From Pseudarthrobacter sp. Fe7 (GTDB taxonomy: Bacteria; Actinomycetota; Actinomycetes; Actinomycetales; Micrococcaceae): 64,000 nucleotides of DNA. The stretch's first letter is position 1. Each line of letters begins with the position of its first letter. Positions 1 to 8,749 of this stretch are shown here, piece after piece. The position numbers were made by a program, and so were the translations under genes. The stretch lies in contig CP099977.1 in NCBI GenBank assembly GCA_024372495.1, positions 62,001-126,000 on the forward strand, in the 5' to 3' direction. Under the pieces are notes generated by a model. The model worked only from the letters and a program-made list of their open reading frames with translations. It searched no databases and was not told the DNA's origin.

Positions 1-500
1 AGAGCGAAATCCGCTCCAACCCGGCAGCCTCGGTTCCGGCTGCCATCAGCGTGGCACCCCAGGCGGCCGAACCAGCACCCGCGCCCGCTGCGGCCGCTCC
101 CGCAGCGGCACCGGCAGCCCCGGCGGCAGAAGCGCCCGCCCCTGCACCCGCACCCGCCCCCGCCCCCGCACCGGCACCCGCCGTCGCGGTCAACGATCCC
201 GCAGGCGCCCAGGCCTACGCCGCTGGCCAGCTGGCAACTTTTGGCTGGGGACCGGACCAGATGCAGTGCCTGCAGACGCTGTGGACCAAGGAATCGGACT
301 GGACCACCACGGCCACCAATCCCAGCAGCGGGGCATACGGCATCGTCCAGTCCCTGCCCGCGGAGAAGATGGCCAGCTCCGGAGCCGACTACCTCACCAA
401 CTACCGCACGCAGATCAACTGGGGCCTGGACTACATCAAGAAGAGCTACCAGTCGCCCTGCGGTGCATTGAGCTTCCACCTGGCGCACCACTGGTACTAG
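1..500 (+). CDS. Secreted transglycosylase-like protein, C-terminal part
   Basis: The frame is open from base 3, so the start lies left of the window; the stop is TAG at 498-500. The visible part has an Ala/Pro-rich linker (bases about 60-185) and then a C-terminal domain of about 100 residues with WTKESDW, SGAYGIVQ and a final HHWY. This arrangement matches actinobacterial lysozyme/transglycosylase-like domains, where the Glu in the KES stretch would be catalytic, acting on peptidoglycan outside the cell. Any signal peptide or LysM region is outside the window. Family assignment is by motif resemblance only. Confidence 0.7.
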   Translation, partial: SEIRSNPAASVPAAISVAPQAAEPAPAPAAAAPAAAPAAPAAEAPAPAPAPAPAPAPAPAVAVNDPAGAQAYAAGQLATFGWGPDQMQCLQTLWTKESDWTTTATNPSSGAYGIVQSLPAEKMASSGADYLTNYRTQINWGLDYIKKSYQSPCGALSFHLAHHWY

Positions 501-635
501 GCACCCCTCCTCCTGCGGCACCGCACCAAGGGACACCTTGGGTTGGGCGCGCAAACGCTAGTGGTGCCCGACGGCGCGTCCCGGCTGCCCGCCGTCGTAC
601 GCCTTGCGTGCGGGGCACGGCGGGGGAATTGCAGC

Positions 636-682
636 GCCAACCGCGGGCCGTATCCAAGAGGATGCGGCCCGCGGTTGGCTTT
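636..682. terminator. Hairpin between convergent genes
   Basis: A 14-bp perfect inverted repeat (636-649 with 666-679) has a 16-base loop and is followed by TTT. It lies between the plus-strand transglycosylase-like gene and the minus-strand VOC gene, whose stop codon begins at its edge, so it probably serves both. The rest of the 501-680 spacer shows nothing recognisable. Confidence 0.7.
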
Positions 683-1085
683 AACTGCCAGCCTGCCCCG
701 CGCTGTCCTGCCCGGCGTTCCGCCACGGGATGTACTGGACAGACCACTTGTTCCCGTCCGGATCGGCGAAGTGCACGAAGTGGCCCCAATCCTGGACGTC
801 CACATCGCTGACATCAACGCCGTTGTTTTTCAGGTAATCGTGCGCAGCCTTGATGTCGCTGACCACAAGCTGCAGGTTTGACCCGGTGCCGGGAGGGGCG
901 TCCGTGAGCCCCTCCCCGATGCAGATGGAGCAGGCCGAACCGGGCGGCGTCAGCTGCACGAAGCGGATGTCGTCCGACGGCCGCTCGTCGTAGTCGGCGT
1001 TGAAGCCCACCTTGTTGACGTAGAAATCCTTGGCGCGGTCAACGTCGGATACGGGAACAAAGGCAAGTTCGAGTTTCCAGTCCAT
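681..1085 (-). CDS. VOC (glyoxalase/bleomycin-resistance fold) protein
   Basis: A protein of about 134 residues. It starts MDWKLELAFVPVSDVDRAKDFY, the typical first strand and helix of a vicinal-oxygen-chelate half domain, and ends with HFVHFADPDGNKWSVQY, the DPDGN turn seen in many members. Such proteins bind a metal and act as lyases, isomerases or resistance proteins; the substrate cannot be told from sequence. ATG at 1085 is preferred; an in-frame GTG lies two codons upstream at 1091. It is a single gene facing a hairpin and convergent with the gene at its 3' side. Confidence 0.8.
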   Translation of the reverse strand: MDWKLELAFVPVSDVDRAKDFYVNKVGFNADYDERPSDDIRFVQLTPPGSACSICIGEGLTDAPPGTGSNLQLVVSDIKAAHDYLKNNGVDVSDVDVQDWGHFVHFADPDGNKWSVQYIPWRNAGQDSAGQAGS

Positions 1086-1129
1086 CCGCACAGGCTAGCG
1101 GCGGAGCCGCCGTCCGAAAAGGGGGAACG

Positions 1130-1766
1130 CTACCCTGCGATGCCGTAGAGGCGGTCGCCGGCGTCGCCCAGGCCGGGAACGATGTAGGACTTTTCGTTGA
1201 GCTTCTCGTCGATGGAGGCCAGGACGATGTGCACGTTAGCGTCGCCGAGTTCCTCCTCCAGCTTGGCCAGGCCCTCGGGGGCCGCCAGCAGGCAGATGCA
1301 GGTGACGTCGGACGCGCCCCGCTTGAACAGGAACTTGATGGCCTCGCGCAGGGTGCCGCCGGTGGCCAGCATGGGGTCCAGGACGAACACCTGGCGTCCG
1401 GTGAGATCCTCCGGAAGCCGCTCCGCGTAGGTGATGATGTCCAGCGTCTCCTCGTCCCGGGCCATGCCCAGGAAGCCCACCTCGGCGGTGGGGACCAGCT
1501 TGGTCATGCCCTCCAGCATGCCAAGGCCTGCACGCAGGATGGGGACCACCAGCGGGGTGGGCTTGGTGAACGCGGTGCCGATGGTGGTGCTGACCGGCGT
1601 CTCGATGGTAACGGGCTCGGTGCGGACCTCGCGCGTGGCTTCGTAGGCCAGCAGGGTCACCAGGCTCCTCCGTCAGCTGCCGGAAGACCGGCGACGGCGT
1701 GTTCTTATCCCGCAGGACGGTGAGCTTGTGGGCGACCAGGGGGTGGTCAACAACGAGAGTACGCAT
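1130..1766 (-). CDS. upp: Uracil phosphoribosyltransferase (apparent frameshift)
   Basis: Makes UMP from uracil and PRPP in pyrimidine salvage, in the cytoplasm. The N-terminus ([15 protein letters not shown]) starts at ATG 1766 and is read to FRQLTEE; the rest, beginning [17 protein letters not shown], is in the next frame. The break is AGGCT at 1662-1666: removing one base restores GAG-CTG-GTG (Glu-Leu-Val) and a protein of about 211 residues, the usual length. The PRPP-binding DPMLATGGT motif and the [13 protein letters not shown]-terminus are intact. The start lies 12 bases from the stop of the PAP2 gene, so the two may be cotranscribed. Confidence 0.9.
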
Positions 1767-1778
1767 CCCCCAAAACTA

Positions 1779-2594
1779 TCATCCGGTGGTGTCCTTGTTG
1801 TGGGTGCCGTGGGCATGGTCCTTGCCGGCGCCGTGCACTTCCTCCGCCACCACGTCTCGGACGATCGGCCGGTCGAACGATGGGGCCGCCCCTGCATGCT
1901 CCCGCCTGCGTACCAGGTGGAACAGCCTGTGGGCCAGGATCACCACGCCCACCCAGGTCAGGCCGAGCAGCCAGCCCGCCATGACGTCCGTCAGCCAATG
2001 GTGGCCAAGGAAGACGCGGCTCAGGCCCATCGCGATGATGAAGAGCGTGCCGGCAGTGATGGCGGTGACACGCACAACCATGGTTTGGAACTGGAGGCAG
2101 GTGAGGTAGACCACCAGGCTGATCACCACCGTGGTGTTCAGCGTGTGGCCGCTGGGGAACGACGGCGAGTCCTCGTAAGGAGGCACCGCATCCGCGTGGT
2201 CCGGGCGGGTGCGGCCCACGAGCTTCTTGCCGAAGGTAGTGGCCATGATTGAGACCCCCGCCGCCCCGCCGATCAGGACCAGCGGACGCCAGGTCCGGCC
2301 AACGAAGGTCAACCAGGCAGTGAGGATGCTGGCAAGGATGGGCATGCCAATCCCGCCGCCGATATTGGTGAAACCGGTGACGAACGCATCCAGTCCGGGA
2401 CTGCGAAGGCTCTCGGCCAGGCCCAGCGCAGGCTTGTCCAGGTTGGCCAGCCCCGCTGAGTCCACCACGTTGTCGTACACCTCGGCACCGAGCAATGCCA
2501 GGGACACGATGATCACGCCACCCACAAGGATAGTGAGGACCAGCGCCGCATAGGGTTTAAACCAAATACCTAAACGGTCCCGAAGAGTGTCCAT
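1779..2594 (-). CDS. PAP2-family membrane phosphatase
   Basis: About 271 residues with several hydrophobic helices (for example YAALVLTILVGGVIIVSLAL near the N-terminus). It carries the three phosphatase signatures in order: KKLVGRTRP, PSFPSGH and SRVFLGHHWLTDV. These fit the KX6RP / PSGH / SRX5HX3D acid-phosphatase site, which dephosphorylates lipid phosphates such as undecaprenyl or phosphatidyl phosphates at the membrane. ATG 2594 is preferred because GGGAGG precedes it; the reading frame extends seven codons further. The C-terminal tail is His/Asp/Lys rich and probably cytosolic. It is divergent from tadA across 55 bases and upstream of upp. Exact lipid substrate unknown. Confidence 0.85.
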   Translation of the reverse strand: MDTLRDRLGIWFKPYAALVLTILVGGVIIVSLALLGAEVYDNVVDSAGLANLDKPALGLAESLRSPGLDAFVTGFTNIGGGIGMPILASILTAWLTFVGRTWRPLVLIGGAAGVSIMATTFGKKLVGRTRPDHADAVPPYEDSPSFPSGHTLNTTVVISLVVYLTCLQFQTMVVRVTAITAGTLFIIAMGLSRVFLGHHWLTDVMAGWLLGLTWVGVVILAHRLFHLVRRREHAGAAPSFDRPIVRDVVAEEVHGAGKDHAHGTHNKDTTG

Positions 2595-2649
2595 GCTGCC
2601 TCCCGGCATCGGCAAGTAACCTGAGTATCCCCGAAACTATCATTGAGCC

Positions 2650-3156
2650 ATGCCGTTGCCCGAAAAGAAACATGATGCCTGGATGGGCCTCGCCCTGGCG
2701 GAAGCCCGCCGGGCGCTGGCCACCGAGGATGTGCCCATCGGCGCCGTGGTGATAGGGCCCGACGGCGGGGTACTGGGTTCCGGGCGGAACCAGCGGGAGG
2801 CACTGGGCGACCCCACGGCCCACGCGGAGGTGGTGGCCATCAGGGAAGCGGCGGCCCGGTTGCAGGAACGGGCACGGCTGGACGGTGGCCGCGGCGACGG
2901 CTGGCGGTTGTCCGACTGCACGTTGGTGGTCACGCTGGAACCCTGCGCCATGTGCGCCGGCGCGGTTGTCCTGGCCCGGATCCCGCGGGTGGTTTTCGGG
3001 GCCTGGGACGAGAAGGCCGGCGCGGCCGGTTCCGTGTTCGACATTCTTCGCGAACGCCGGCTCAACCACTGGGTTGAGGTGTACCCGGGGGTCCGGGAGG
3101 AAGAGTGCGCCCAGTTGCTGCGAAAGTTCTTCGCCGGGCACCGGAGCAGCCTCTAG
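2650..3156 (+). CDS. tadA: tRNA-specific adenosine deaminase
   Basis: 168 residues. Zinc-dependent deaminase that converts A34 to inosine in the anticodon of tRNA-Arg(ACG). The zinc/catalytic motif HAE is at residues 58-60 (PTAHAEVVAIREA) and the PCAMC motif at 98-102, as expected for the cytidine/deoxycytidylate deaminase fold. The length and the SVFDILRERRLNHWVEV C-terminal region fit TadA rather than a CMP deaminase. Its 3' end overlaps the convergent glycosyltransferase gene by 4 bases. Divergent from the PAP2 gene. Confidence 0.92.
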   Translation: MPLPEKKHDAWMGLALAEARRALATEDVPIGAVVIGPDGGVLGSGRNQREALGDPTAHAEVVAIREAAARLQERARLDGGRGDGWRLSDCTLVVTLEPCAMCAGAVVLARIPRVVFGAWDEKAGAAGSVFDILRERRLNHWVEVYPGVREEECAQLLRKFFAGHRSSL

Positions 3157-4235
3157 GCCTGCTCCGCCAGCAGGGCCAATACTCCCTGGGCCGTGCTGGT
3201 CCAGTCCGGCAGCCCCATCCGCGCCTCCAGCGCTGTGGCGCGCCACGTTTCGCGGACTGCGGGGTCCTCCAGCCACCGGCGTAGGACGCCGGCCAGCAGT
3301 CCGGGACCTTCCTGTCCCCCGGCGGGAAGTGGCAGCGCTGCCCCGGGAAGGCGTGGGCCGCCGTCGGCAGCTGTGAGTCCAGCCATCCCCAGCGCTTCCA
3401 CGGCCCCTGTCCCATCACGGACCACAACCGGGATGCCGTGGGCAAGCGACTCGGTGACCACCATGCCGAACGCCTCCGCCCGTGACGGCAGCAGGCTCAG
3501 GTCCGTCCGCACCCATTCGTCTTCCAGCATTTCACCCGTGAGCTCTCCGGCCAGCCGGATCCGGTCCTGCAGCCCGTTGGCAGTAATGGCAGCTTCGATT
3601 TCCCCTGCGTAGCCCGCGTCCGCCTGGTCCGAGCCGACGAACGACGCCGTCCACTCCAAGTCCTGGATTTGGGCCAGGGCCTCGACCGCCAGCATCTGGT
3701 CCTTATTGGGCAGCAGCGCGGCCACGATTGCCAGGTGCGGAGGGGTGGAGCCGGCGGCCTGGGCAGCGGGCTCAACTCCCGGCAGGGCAACGCGTGCCTC
3801 CGGGAGCCCTCTTTTGGTGAGGATGGACGCTGCCGAGTTGCTGGTGCAGATAACGCCCGTTGCTGCCCGGAGAGCCCGAGCCTCGTTCTCCAGGGCGGCC
3901 CTCCCCGAACTTTCCGGCACCGGCATATGCAGCAGGACCCAAGTTTCCTGCCCCGCCTTGGCCGCGAGTTCCAGTTCGTCCGGCGCACCGACGGCGACGA
4001 GCCCGTCCACAACGCCCACCGTTCGCCCATAACCGGCGTCCGGTTCCGACGCGCCAAGCAGCGTGCCCACCCGGCGTCGTTCCTTAGCGCTGGCGGATGG
4101 CCACTGCCCCTCCACGTCGTGGACGTCCACCCGGGCACCAAGTGCCCGGAGGCCGGCAACCAGGCGCATGTTGTAGACGTTGCCACCCGAGCTGTAGCGG
4201 ATGTTGCCGGGGACAAGCATCCTGATGGGGCACAT
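3153..4235 (-). CDS. GT4-like glycosyltransferase
   Basis: 360 residues, GT-B architecture. The N-terminal half opens with MLVPGNIRYSSGGNVYNMRL (acceptor side, Gly-rich loop). The C-terminal half has LLPSRAEAFGMVVTESLAHG, the EX7E-type donor-binding stretch of family 4 transferases, followed by IPVVVRDGTGAVEAL. It would transfer an activated sugar in the cytoplasm. It is the last gene of a tight operon with a pterin-synthase homologue (2 bases away) and a dehydrogenase, so its acceptor may be the product of those enzymes; that is inference. No frame break. Confidence 0.82.
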   Translation of the reverse strand: MCPIRMLVPGNIRYSSGGNVYNMRLVAGLRALGARVDVHDVEGQWPSASAKERRRVGTLLGASEPDAGYGRTVGVVDGLVAVGAPDELELAAKAGQETWVLLHMPVPESSGRAALENEARALRAATGVICTSNSAASILTKRGLPEARVALPGVEPAAQAAGSTPPHLAIVAALLPNKDQMLAVEALAQIQDLEWTASFVGSDQADAGYAGEIEAAITANGLQDRIRLAGELTGEMLEDEWVRTDLSLLPSRAEAFGMVVTESLAHGIPVVVRDGTGAVEALGMAGLTAADGGPRLPGAALPLPAGGQEGPGLLAGVLRRWLEDPAVRETWRATALEARMGLPDWTSTAQGVLALLAEQA

Positions 4236-4237
4236 TG

Positions 4238-4633
4238 CTAGGCGTTGAGGTCCAGGGAATAGGTAGCCCAGGCGTCCGGATTTTCCCGCAGGGTGACGTC
4301 GATTCCGTCCAGTTCGCGGCCGTCGTCACTGTCCTTGATCTGGCTGGATACCTTCTGGGCGATGTACTCGGCGAGGGCTTCCGTGGTGCTGAGCTTTCCT
4401 TCGAAGTCCGGGTGCTCGTCCAGGTTGGAGTAGTTCAAGCCGCCGAGCACTTCCTCGATGATGGTCCCGGCGGCGCCGATATCTAGGACGATCGCATCGG
4501 CGTTCAGGGCGCGACGGCGGAAGGTCACCTCGGCGACGAAGGTTGCGCCATGAAGTCCCTGGGCGGGCCCAAAAGCCTCACGGGGGAGGCTGTGGGCGAT
4601 CATGAAGTGGCGGCGGACGGTCAGGCTGAACAT
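4238..4633 (-). CDS. 6-pyruvoyl-tetrahydropterin / 6-carboxytetrahydropterin synthase homologue
   Basis: 131 residues, the size of one T-fold subunit. His residues in HFMIAHSL and LHGATFVAEV match the zinc-binding HX3H and HGH-like motifs, and STTEALAEYIA resembles the substrate-anchoring PTXENLA stretch. The Cys that usually precedes the HGH motif in QueD/PTPS enzymes is not seen (EAFGPAQGLHG), so classical catalysis is doubtful. The gene starts 3 bases after the upstream dehydrogenase stop and ends 2 bases before the glycosyltransferase start, so all three are probably translated together. Likely acts on a pterin-like compound; product unknown. Confidence 0.8.
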   Translation of the reverse strand: MFSLTVRRHFMIAHSLPREAFGPAQGLHGATFVAEVTFRRRALNADAIVLDIGAAGTIIEEVLGGLNYSNLDEHPDFEGKLSTTEALAEYIAQKVSSQIKDSDDGRELDGIDVTLRENPDAWATYSLDLNA

Positions 4634-4636
4634 GGG

Positions 4637-5677
4637 TTACCTCAAGTTTTCGGAGTTGTCGGCGGCTGGGCTGGGTGCTGGGTTGGTGGCGGGGTACTCG
4701 ACGACGTGGCACAGGGCTTCCAGGGTGCCGTCCGCCAGGCGTTGGACCACGCCGGGCAGGTCCTCGAACGGGGAAGATCCGGTCAGGAATACGTCGAAGA
4801 CGGGATCCTTCAGCAGCGACACTGCCAGGTCAAGGCGGTCCGCATTGGTGCGGCGATGGCGCCGGGGGCGTGCCACCATACCCACTTGGCTGGCCCGGAT
4901 GGACAGCCGTCGGGCATGGAAATCCTCCCCGAGCGGTACCGTGACTTCCCGGTTGGCGTACCAGGACATCTCGATAACGTCGCCGTCATCGCCCACGAGT
5001 TGCAGGCTGCGTTCGAGGCCTTCCTGCGAGGCCGAGCAGTGGAACACGATGTCGCAGTCCGGCAGGGCGTCATCCGGCTGTGCGAAGTCCACGCCCAGGG
5101 CGTCCGCCAGCCGCTTCCTGCCCGGATCCAGGTCCACCAGCTGCAGGCGCTGCAGCGGGAAGGTGCGCAGGAGCGACGCCACCATGCCGCCCACCAGGCC
5201 GGCGCCGACGACGGCCACCCTGTCCCCCAGCCGCGGCCCGGCTTCCCACAGGGCATTGACCGCCGTTTCCACTGTGCCGGTGAGGACGGCACGCCGGGAT
5301 GGAACGTCGTCGGGAATCCTGGTCAGGGAGGCCACGGGGACCACATAGAGGTCCTGGTGGGGGTTCAGGCAAAAGACGCGCTGGCCCTTCCACCCTTCGG
5401 GCCCTTCCTCCACAACTCCAACGGACAGGTAGCCGAACTTCACCGGTCCCGGGAACTGGCCTTCCTGGTGCGGGGCGCGCATTTCTTCCGCGACCCGGGG
5501 CGGCACCGCCCCGGCGTGGACCACCATTTCGGTGCCCTTGCTGATCCCGGAGTAGAGGGCACGGACCAGCGCTTCGCCCTGTCCGGGGGCGGGCACCTCC
5601 TCGGCCCTGAGCTCGCCGTGCTCCTTGGCGGTGGTCCAGTATGCGGTCGCGTGGATCGGAGTCTGTGAATTTGTCAT
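4637..5677 (-). CDS. MDR-family (zinc-type) alcohol dehydrogenase-like protein
   Basis: About 346 residues when started at ATG 5677 (MTNSQTPIHATAYW); the frame is open upstream to 5812 but that stretch is not protein-like. The N-terminal GroES-like half (ALYSGISKGTEMVVHAG) lacks the usual catalytic Cys/His zinc set. The Rossmann half carries VAVVGAGLVGG and then LVDLDPGRKRLA, which fits NAD(P) binding. First gene of the operon with the pterin-synthase homologue and glycosyltransferase. It may reduce or oxidise an intermediate in the same pathway. Substrate unknown. Confidence 0.75.
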   Translation of the reverse strand: MTNSQTPIHATAYWTTAKEHGELRAEEVPAPGQGEALVRALYSGISKGTEMVVHAGAVPPRVAEEMRAPHQEGQFPGPVKFGYLSVGVVEEGPEGWKGQRVFCLNPHQDLYVVPVASLTRIPDDVPSRRAVLTGTVETAVNALWEAGPRLGDRVAVVGAGLVGGMVASLLRTFPLQRLQLVDLDPGRKRLADALGVDFAQPDDALPDCDIVFHCSASQEGLERSLQLVGDDGDVIEMSWYANREVTVPLGEDFHARRLSIRASQVGMVARPRRHRRTNADRLDLAVSLLKDPVFDVFLTGSSPFEDLPGVVQRLADGTLEALCHVVEYPATNPAPSPAADNSENLR

Positions 5678-5808
5678 CTTGCTGATGAATCTAACCGGAC
5701 GCCCATGGACGGGGAAAGTCCGACGGCGCGTGGCGGGTTTGGTGATGCGGTTTGGTACTGCGGTTTCGTGGTGCGTCAATCGTGGGGCACGCAGGGGTTC
5801 TTGGCGTG

Positions 5809-7215
5809 TCAAGAGACAAGGTGCTCAAGGAGTGCTTCCTCGAGGAGGCTTCGTTTACCGGGCAGCGCCCCTTGGGGCCAGTGGGTTGGTTCCCAGTCCT
5901 GGTGTGCGCTTGGATAGTGCCGGCCGGTGGGTGAGGTCCAGCCGGGTGGTTCGTCCTTGCTGGCCGGTGTTGGTGTCCAGCCGGTGGTGTGCCTGAGTTT
6001 GTGGTGTTTCGGGCAGGGCTGTCCCAGGTTGGAGATCCCTGTGGTGCCGCCGTTGGCCCAGGCGAGGATGTGGTCGGCGTCGTTGTCCAGGGAGTTGTTG
6101 CTGCAGCCCGGGAACGGACACTTGGCATCCCGCATCCGCAACCAGGCCCGCATCGCACCGGTCACCCGGTAACTCGCCCGGCCGATCTCCAGCGGCGCCC
6201 CGTCCCGAGGATCCACCAGCACCCGGTAAAACGACCCCGCACCGTTCGCCACAAGATCCCGCGCCATCGACGGCGGGATGGGCCCGAACCCGTCCAGCAT
6301 CGCCGGTTCACGCGCCAAGCCCAACAGCGAGAACACCGGCACCGTGACCAGGACCTGCGCCCGGATTGGCGAGAGCTGCTGATCCGCTCCGTCGAGGGTC
6401 CTGCTGCCGCTGCCAAGGATCGCATCGGCGAAGTTGTCCGCCCGCAACTGCGACAGGGTTCTGGCCTCGTCCGGGCCCTGCACCCTGCGGGCGATCGCGG
6501 TGAGCCGGTTCCAGGCCGCCACCGCCTGGTCCGCGGGCAGGTAGGCCGACAGCCAGGCCATCCCATCCTGATCCGGCCGGAACTCCACCCGCCGGTCCGC
6601 AACCCCCTTGGCATGACGGACTTCGATGGACTCGGCGTGGTGGCGTTCCCGCCAGGTCCTGGCCTTGGCCCGGAACCGGTGCGCCGGCATCTCCCCCACC
6701 GGGCACCCCTGTGCCGGGTCCGGGACATCCCGGTCCAGGAAATGCGCCTCCAACGCCGCCGCGCCGGCAGCATCAAGGCCCGCAGCCTCATCCGCCATCA
6801 CCACCGCATGCTGCCACGACAACGCCCCGGCCCCCAAGGCAGCCAGCGTCCGCGGCAACGTCGAAACCAGGGCGTAGGAAGTGGCCAGGAACGAACCAGC
6901 CGCCCGCGGACCTAAAGCCAGCACGCACCCGATCTCCGCAGCGACCGCCATCTCCTGCGCCTGCACCGGCACACCCGGCCCCGCAACAGCCTGCGCGCTC
7001 TCCGCGTACGCCACCGCAGCCTTCGCCTTTAACCCCGCGATCCGGGCCTCCACCTCACGGGCACCAGCAAGAATGTCCAGGCAACCATCCGCCAAACCCG
7101 CCAACGGATCATCAGCAGAAAACGGCTCAGAACCGGCCCCGTCCACCTCCGCATTCAGCACAGCAAGGGCAGCACGGATATCCTCGAACGCCTTCACCAC
7201 CGCTGCCATTCCCAT
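5809..7215 (-). CDS. DUF222 protein with C-terminal HNH endonuclease motif
   Basis: About 468 residues from ATG 7215 (MGMAAVVKAFEDIRAAL; ATG 7209 is also possible). An N-terminal helical DUF222-type region with many Ala/Arg is followed by a C-terminal HNH module: CPFPGCSNNSLDNDADHIL, then WANGGTT, NLGQPC and KHHKLRH. The Cys pairs, the DH and the HH match an HNH zinc nuclease. These proteins occur in multiple copies in Arthrobacter-like and mycobacterial genomes; their role is unsettled. Codons are G-ended more than in neighbours. The nearby tRNA gene is a possible integration context, but no repeat boundaries are visible. Confidence 0.85.
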   Translation of the reverse strand: MGMAAVVKAFEDIRAALAVLNAEVDGAGSEPFSADDPLAGLADGCLDILAGAREVEARIAGLKAKAAVAYAESAQAVAGPGVPVQAQEMAVAAEIGCVLALGPRAAGSFLATSYALVSTLPRTLAALGAGALSWQHAVVMADEAAGLDAAGAAALEAHFLDRDVPDPAQGCPVGEMPAHRFRAKARTWRERHHAESIEVRHAKGVADRRVEFRPDQDGMAWLSAYLPADQAVAAWNRLTAIARRVQGPDEARTLSQLRADNFADAILGSGSRTLDGADQQLSPIRAQVLVTVPVFSLLGLAREPAMLDGFGPIPPSMARDLVANGAGSFYRVLVDPRDGAPLEIGRASYRVTGAMRAWLRMRDAKCPFPGCSNNSLDNDADHILAWANGGTTGISNLGQPCPKHHKLRHTTGWTPTPASKDEPPGWTSPTGRHYPSAHQDWEPTHWPQGALPGKRSLLEEALLEHLVS

Positions 7216-7395
7216 ACACCCATCATGACAAGGGGGTACGACATTCACGCGAGACGCCGTTTGAGTGTCACCCCGAGTGGACGGGGCTGCTGCCTCCAAC
7301 CCGGCGGTGGTTATCCGGACGACGGACCCCCGAAGCTATCCATGCCTGACCACGTTTTGGGGATGCAGGCCTTGCTCCGGTACCCTATTGAGGTT

Positions 7396-7485
7396 GGTGA
7401 CGTGTCCGAGCGGCCGAAGGTGCAACACTCGAAATGTTGTTTGGTGTAAAAGCCAACGTGGGTTCAAATCCCACCGTCACCGCCA
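7396..7485 (+). tRNA. tRNA-Ser (anticodon CGA)
   Basis: A complete cloverleaf. The acceptor strand GGTGACG pairs with CGTCACC, followed by discriminator G and encoded CCA (7483-7485). The anticodon stem CAACA/TGTTG encloses loop CTCGAAA with anticodon CGA at 7430-7432, reading UCG. The long variable arm (TTTGGTG...AAAGCCAA) is the class II feature of tRNA-Ser. The T-arm has GTTCAAATC. Confidence 0.97.
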
Positions 7486-7491
7486 CGTAGA

Positions 7492-7534
7492 AGGCCCTGC
7501 TTCCCTTGTAAACGAAGGGAAGCAGGGCCTTTTT
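7492..7534 (+). terminator. Rho-independent terminator after tRNA-Ser
   Basis: AGGCCCTGCTTCCCTT and its inverse copy (GAAGGGAAGCAGGGCCT) enclose a six-base loop and are followed by TTTT, seven bases after the CCA end of the tRNA. A strong, conventional terminator. Confidence 0.93.
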
Positions 7535-7579
7535 CATCCCGGGATGAAGCGGCTTACCGGGCTGTCAGCAATACAAGCA

Positions 7580-8614
7580 TCAGCGCGTCGGATCGATCAT
7601 CGTCATGCCCGCAACATTGGCGGTGTCGAGCCGTGGCAGCATGTCGGCCGCCTCGGCCAGCCCAATCACACGTTCAATGAGCTTCTGTGGTTCGAGCGCC
7701 CCCGATTTGATCAGGGCGAGCATCCCCGGATAGTCCGCCGCGGCCATTCCGTGGCTCCCAAACACGTCCAGTTCCCATGCGATCACACGTGCCATCGGCA
7801 CACGGGGATGACCCTCGACGGGCGGAAGGAGCCCGATCTGCACGTGCCGGCCGCGGCGGCGAAGGCTCAGGAGCGCGTCCGCGCACGTCTGTTCACTGCC
7901 CACCGCGTCGATGGAAACATGGCTTCCTCCCGCGAGCACGTGCACCTGCGCCGGGATGTCTGTGCCGTCCGCGACCAGTACGTGGTCAGCACCGAGGGAT
8001 GCCGCCACATCGAGGGCAGCCGGGTTCCGGTCAACAGCGATGACCTTGCCGCCAAGCGCTTTGGCGATCATGACGGCGCTGAGCCCCACGCCGCCTGCCC
8101 CTACAACGGTGACCCATTCGTCGGCAGCAAGGCGGGCCCGGCCGGTGAGGGCACGGTAGGCGGTGGCGAACCGGCATCCCAGGCTGGCCGCTGCCTCGAA
8201 GCTGACCCCTTCGGGGATCGCTACCAGGTTGGTGTCCGCTGCATGGATCACCACCTGCTCGGCAAAAGAACCCCAATGGGTGAAGCCAGGCTGTTGCTGC
8301 TCCGGGCAAACCTGGGCGTTGCCGTCGAGGCACCACTCGCAGGCGCCGCAGCCTTCGACGAATGGCGCGGTGACGCGGTCGCCTACAGCCCATTTGTCCA
8401 CTCCGGAACCAACGCTGACGACGACCCCGGCGAATTCGTGGCCGGGAACGTGCGGCAGGGCAATTTCGTCATGGCCGGCCCAGGCATGCCAGTCGCTGCG
8501 GCACAGCCCGGTGGCAACGACGCTGATGACGACGCCGCCTTCGGGCGCCTTTGGCTCATCAACCTCCCGGACAGCCAACGGCCCTGCTATCTGGTCCAAG
8601 ACAATCGCGCGCAC
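7580..8614 (-). CDS. Zinc-dependent alcohol dehydrogenase
   Basis: 344 residues, medium-chain dehydrogenase. Catalytic zinc ligands are visible as C38 (ATGLCRSDWH) and H59-E60 (VPGHEFAG). The structural zinc lobe has C89, C92, C95 and C103 (CGACEWCLDGNAQVC). The NAD-binding GAGGVGLS stretch is in the middle, with D in IAVDRNPAALD suggesting NAD over NADP. Intact, single gene; convergent with the tRNA terminator. Oxidises an alcohol or polyol; substrate not deducible. Confidence 0.9.
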   Translation of the reverse strand: MRAIVLDQIAGPLAVREVDEPKAPEGGVVISVVATGLCRSDWHAWAGHDEIALPHVPGHEFAGVVVSVGSGVDKWAVGDRVTAPFVEGCGACEWCLDGNAQVCPEQQQPGFTHWGSFAEQVVIHAADTNLVAIPEGVSFEAAASLGCRFATAYRALTGRARLAADEWVTVVGAGGVGLSAVMIAKALGGKVIAVDRNPAALDVAASLGADHVLVADGTDIPAQVHVLAGGSHVSIDAVGSEQTCADALLSLRRRGRHVQIGLLPPVEGHPRVPMARVIAWELDVFGSHGMAAADYPGMLALIKSGALEPQKLIERVIGLAEAADMLPRLDTANVAGMTMIDPTR

Positions 8615-8749
8615 ATGACCTCCATATATCTACTTCGCCCGTTTGGATCCGTCCGCGGGTCCGGCCGACATCTTCGCATGTGCCATCGCGGCATTGGTAG
8701 CCAAGACCAAAGCAGTGGCTCTCCCAGTCAAATGAAAACCGAGGTGCAG

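Noticed and set aside
4550..5668. A 372-codon plus-strand frame opposite the dehydrogenase
   Set aside because: Shadow of the minus-strand gene; the product has no recognisable domain.
7209..7485. A genomic island anchored at tRNA-Ser with the DUF222/HNH gene
   Set aside because: No direct repeat of the tRNA 3' end, no integrase and ordinary genes on both sides.
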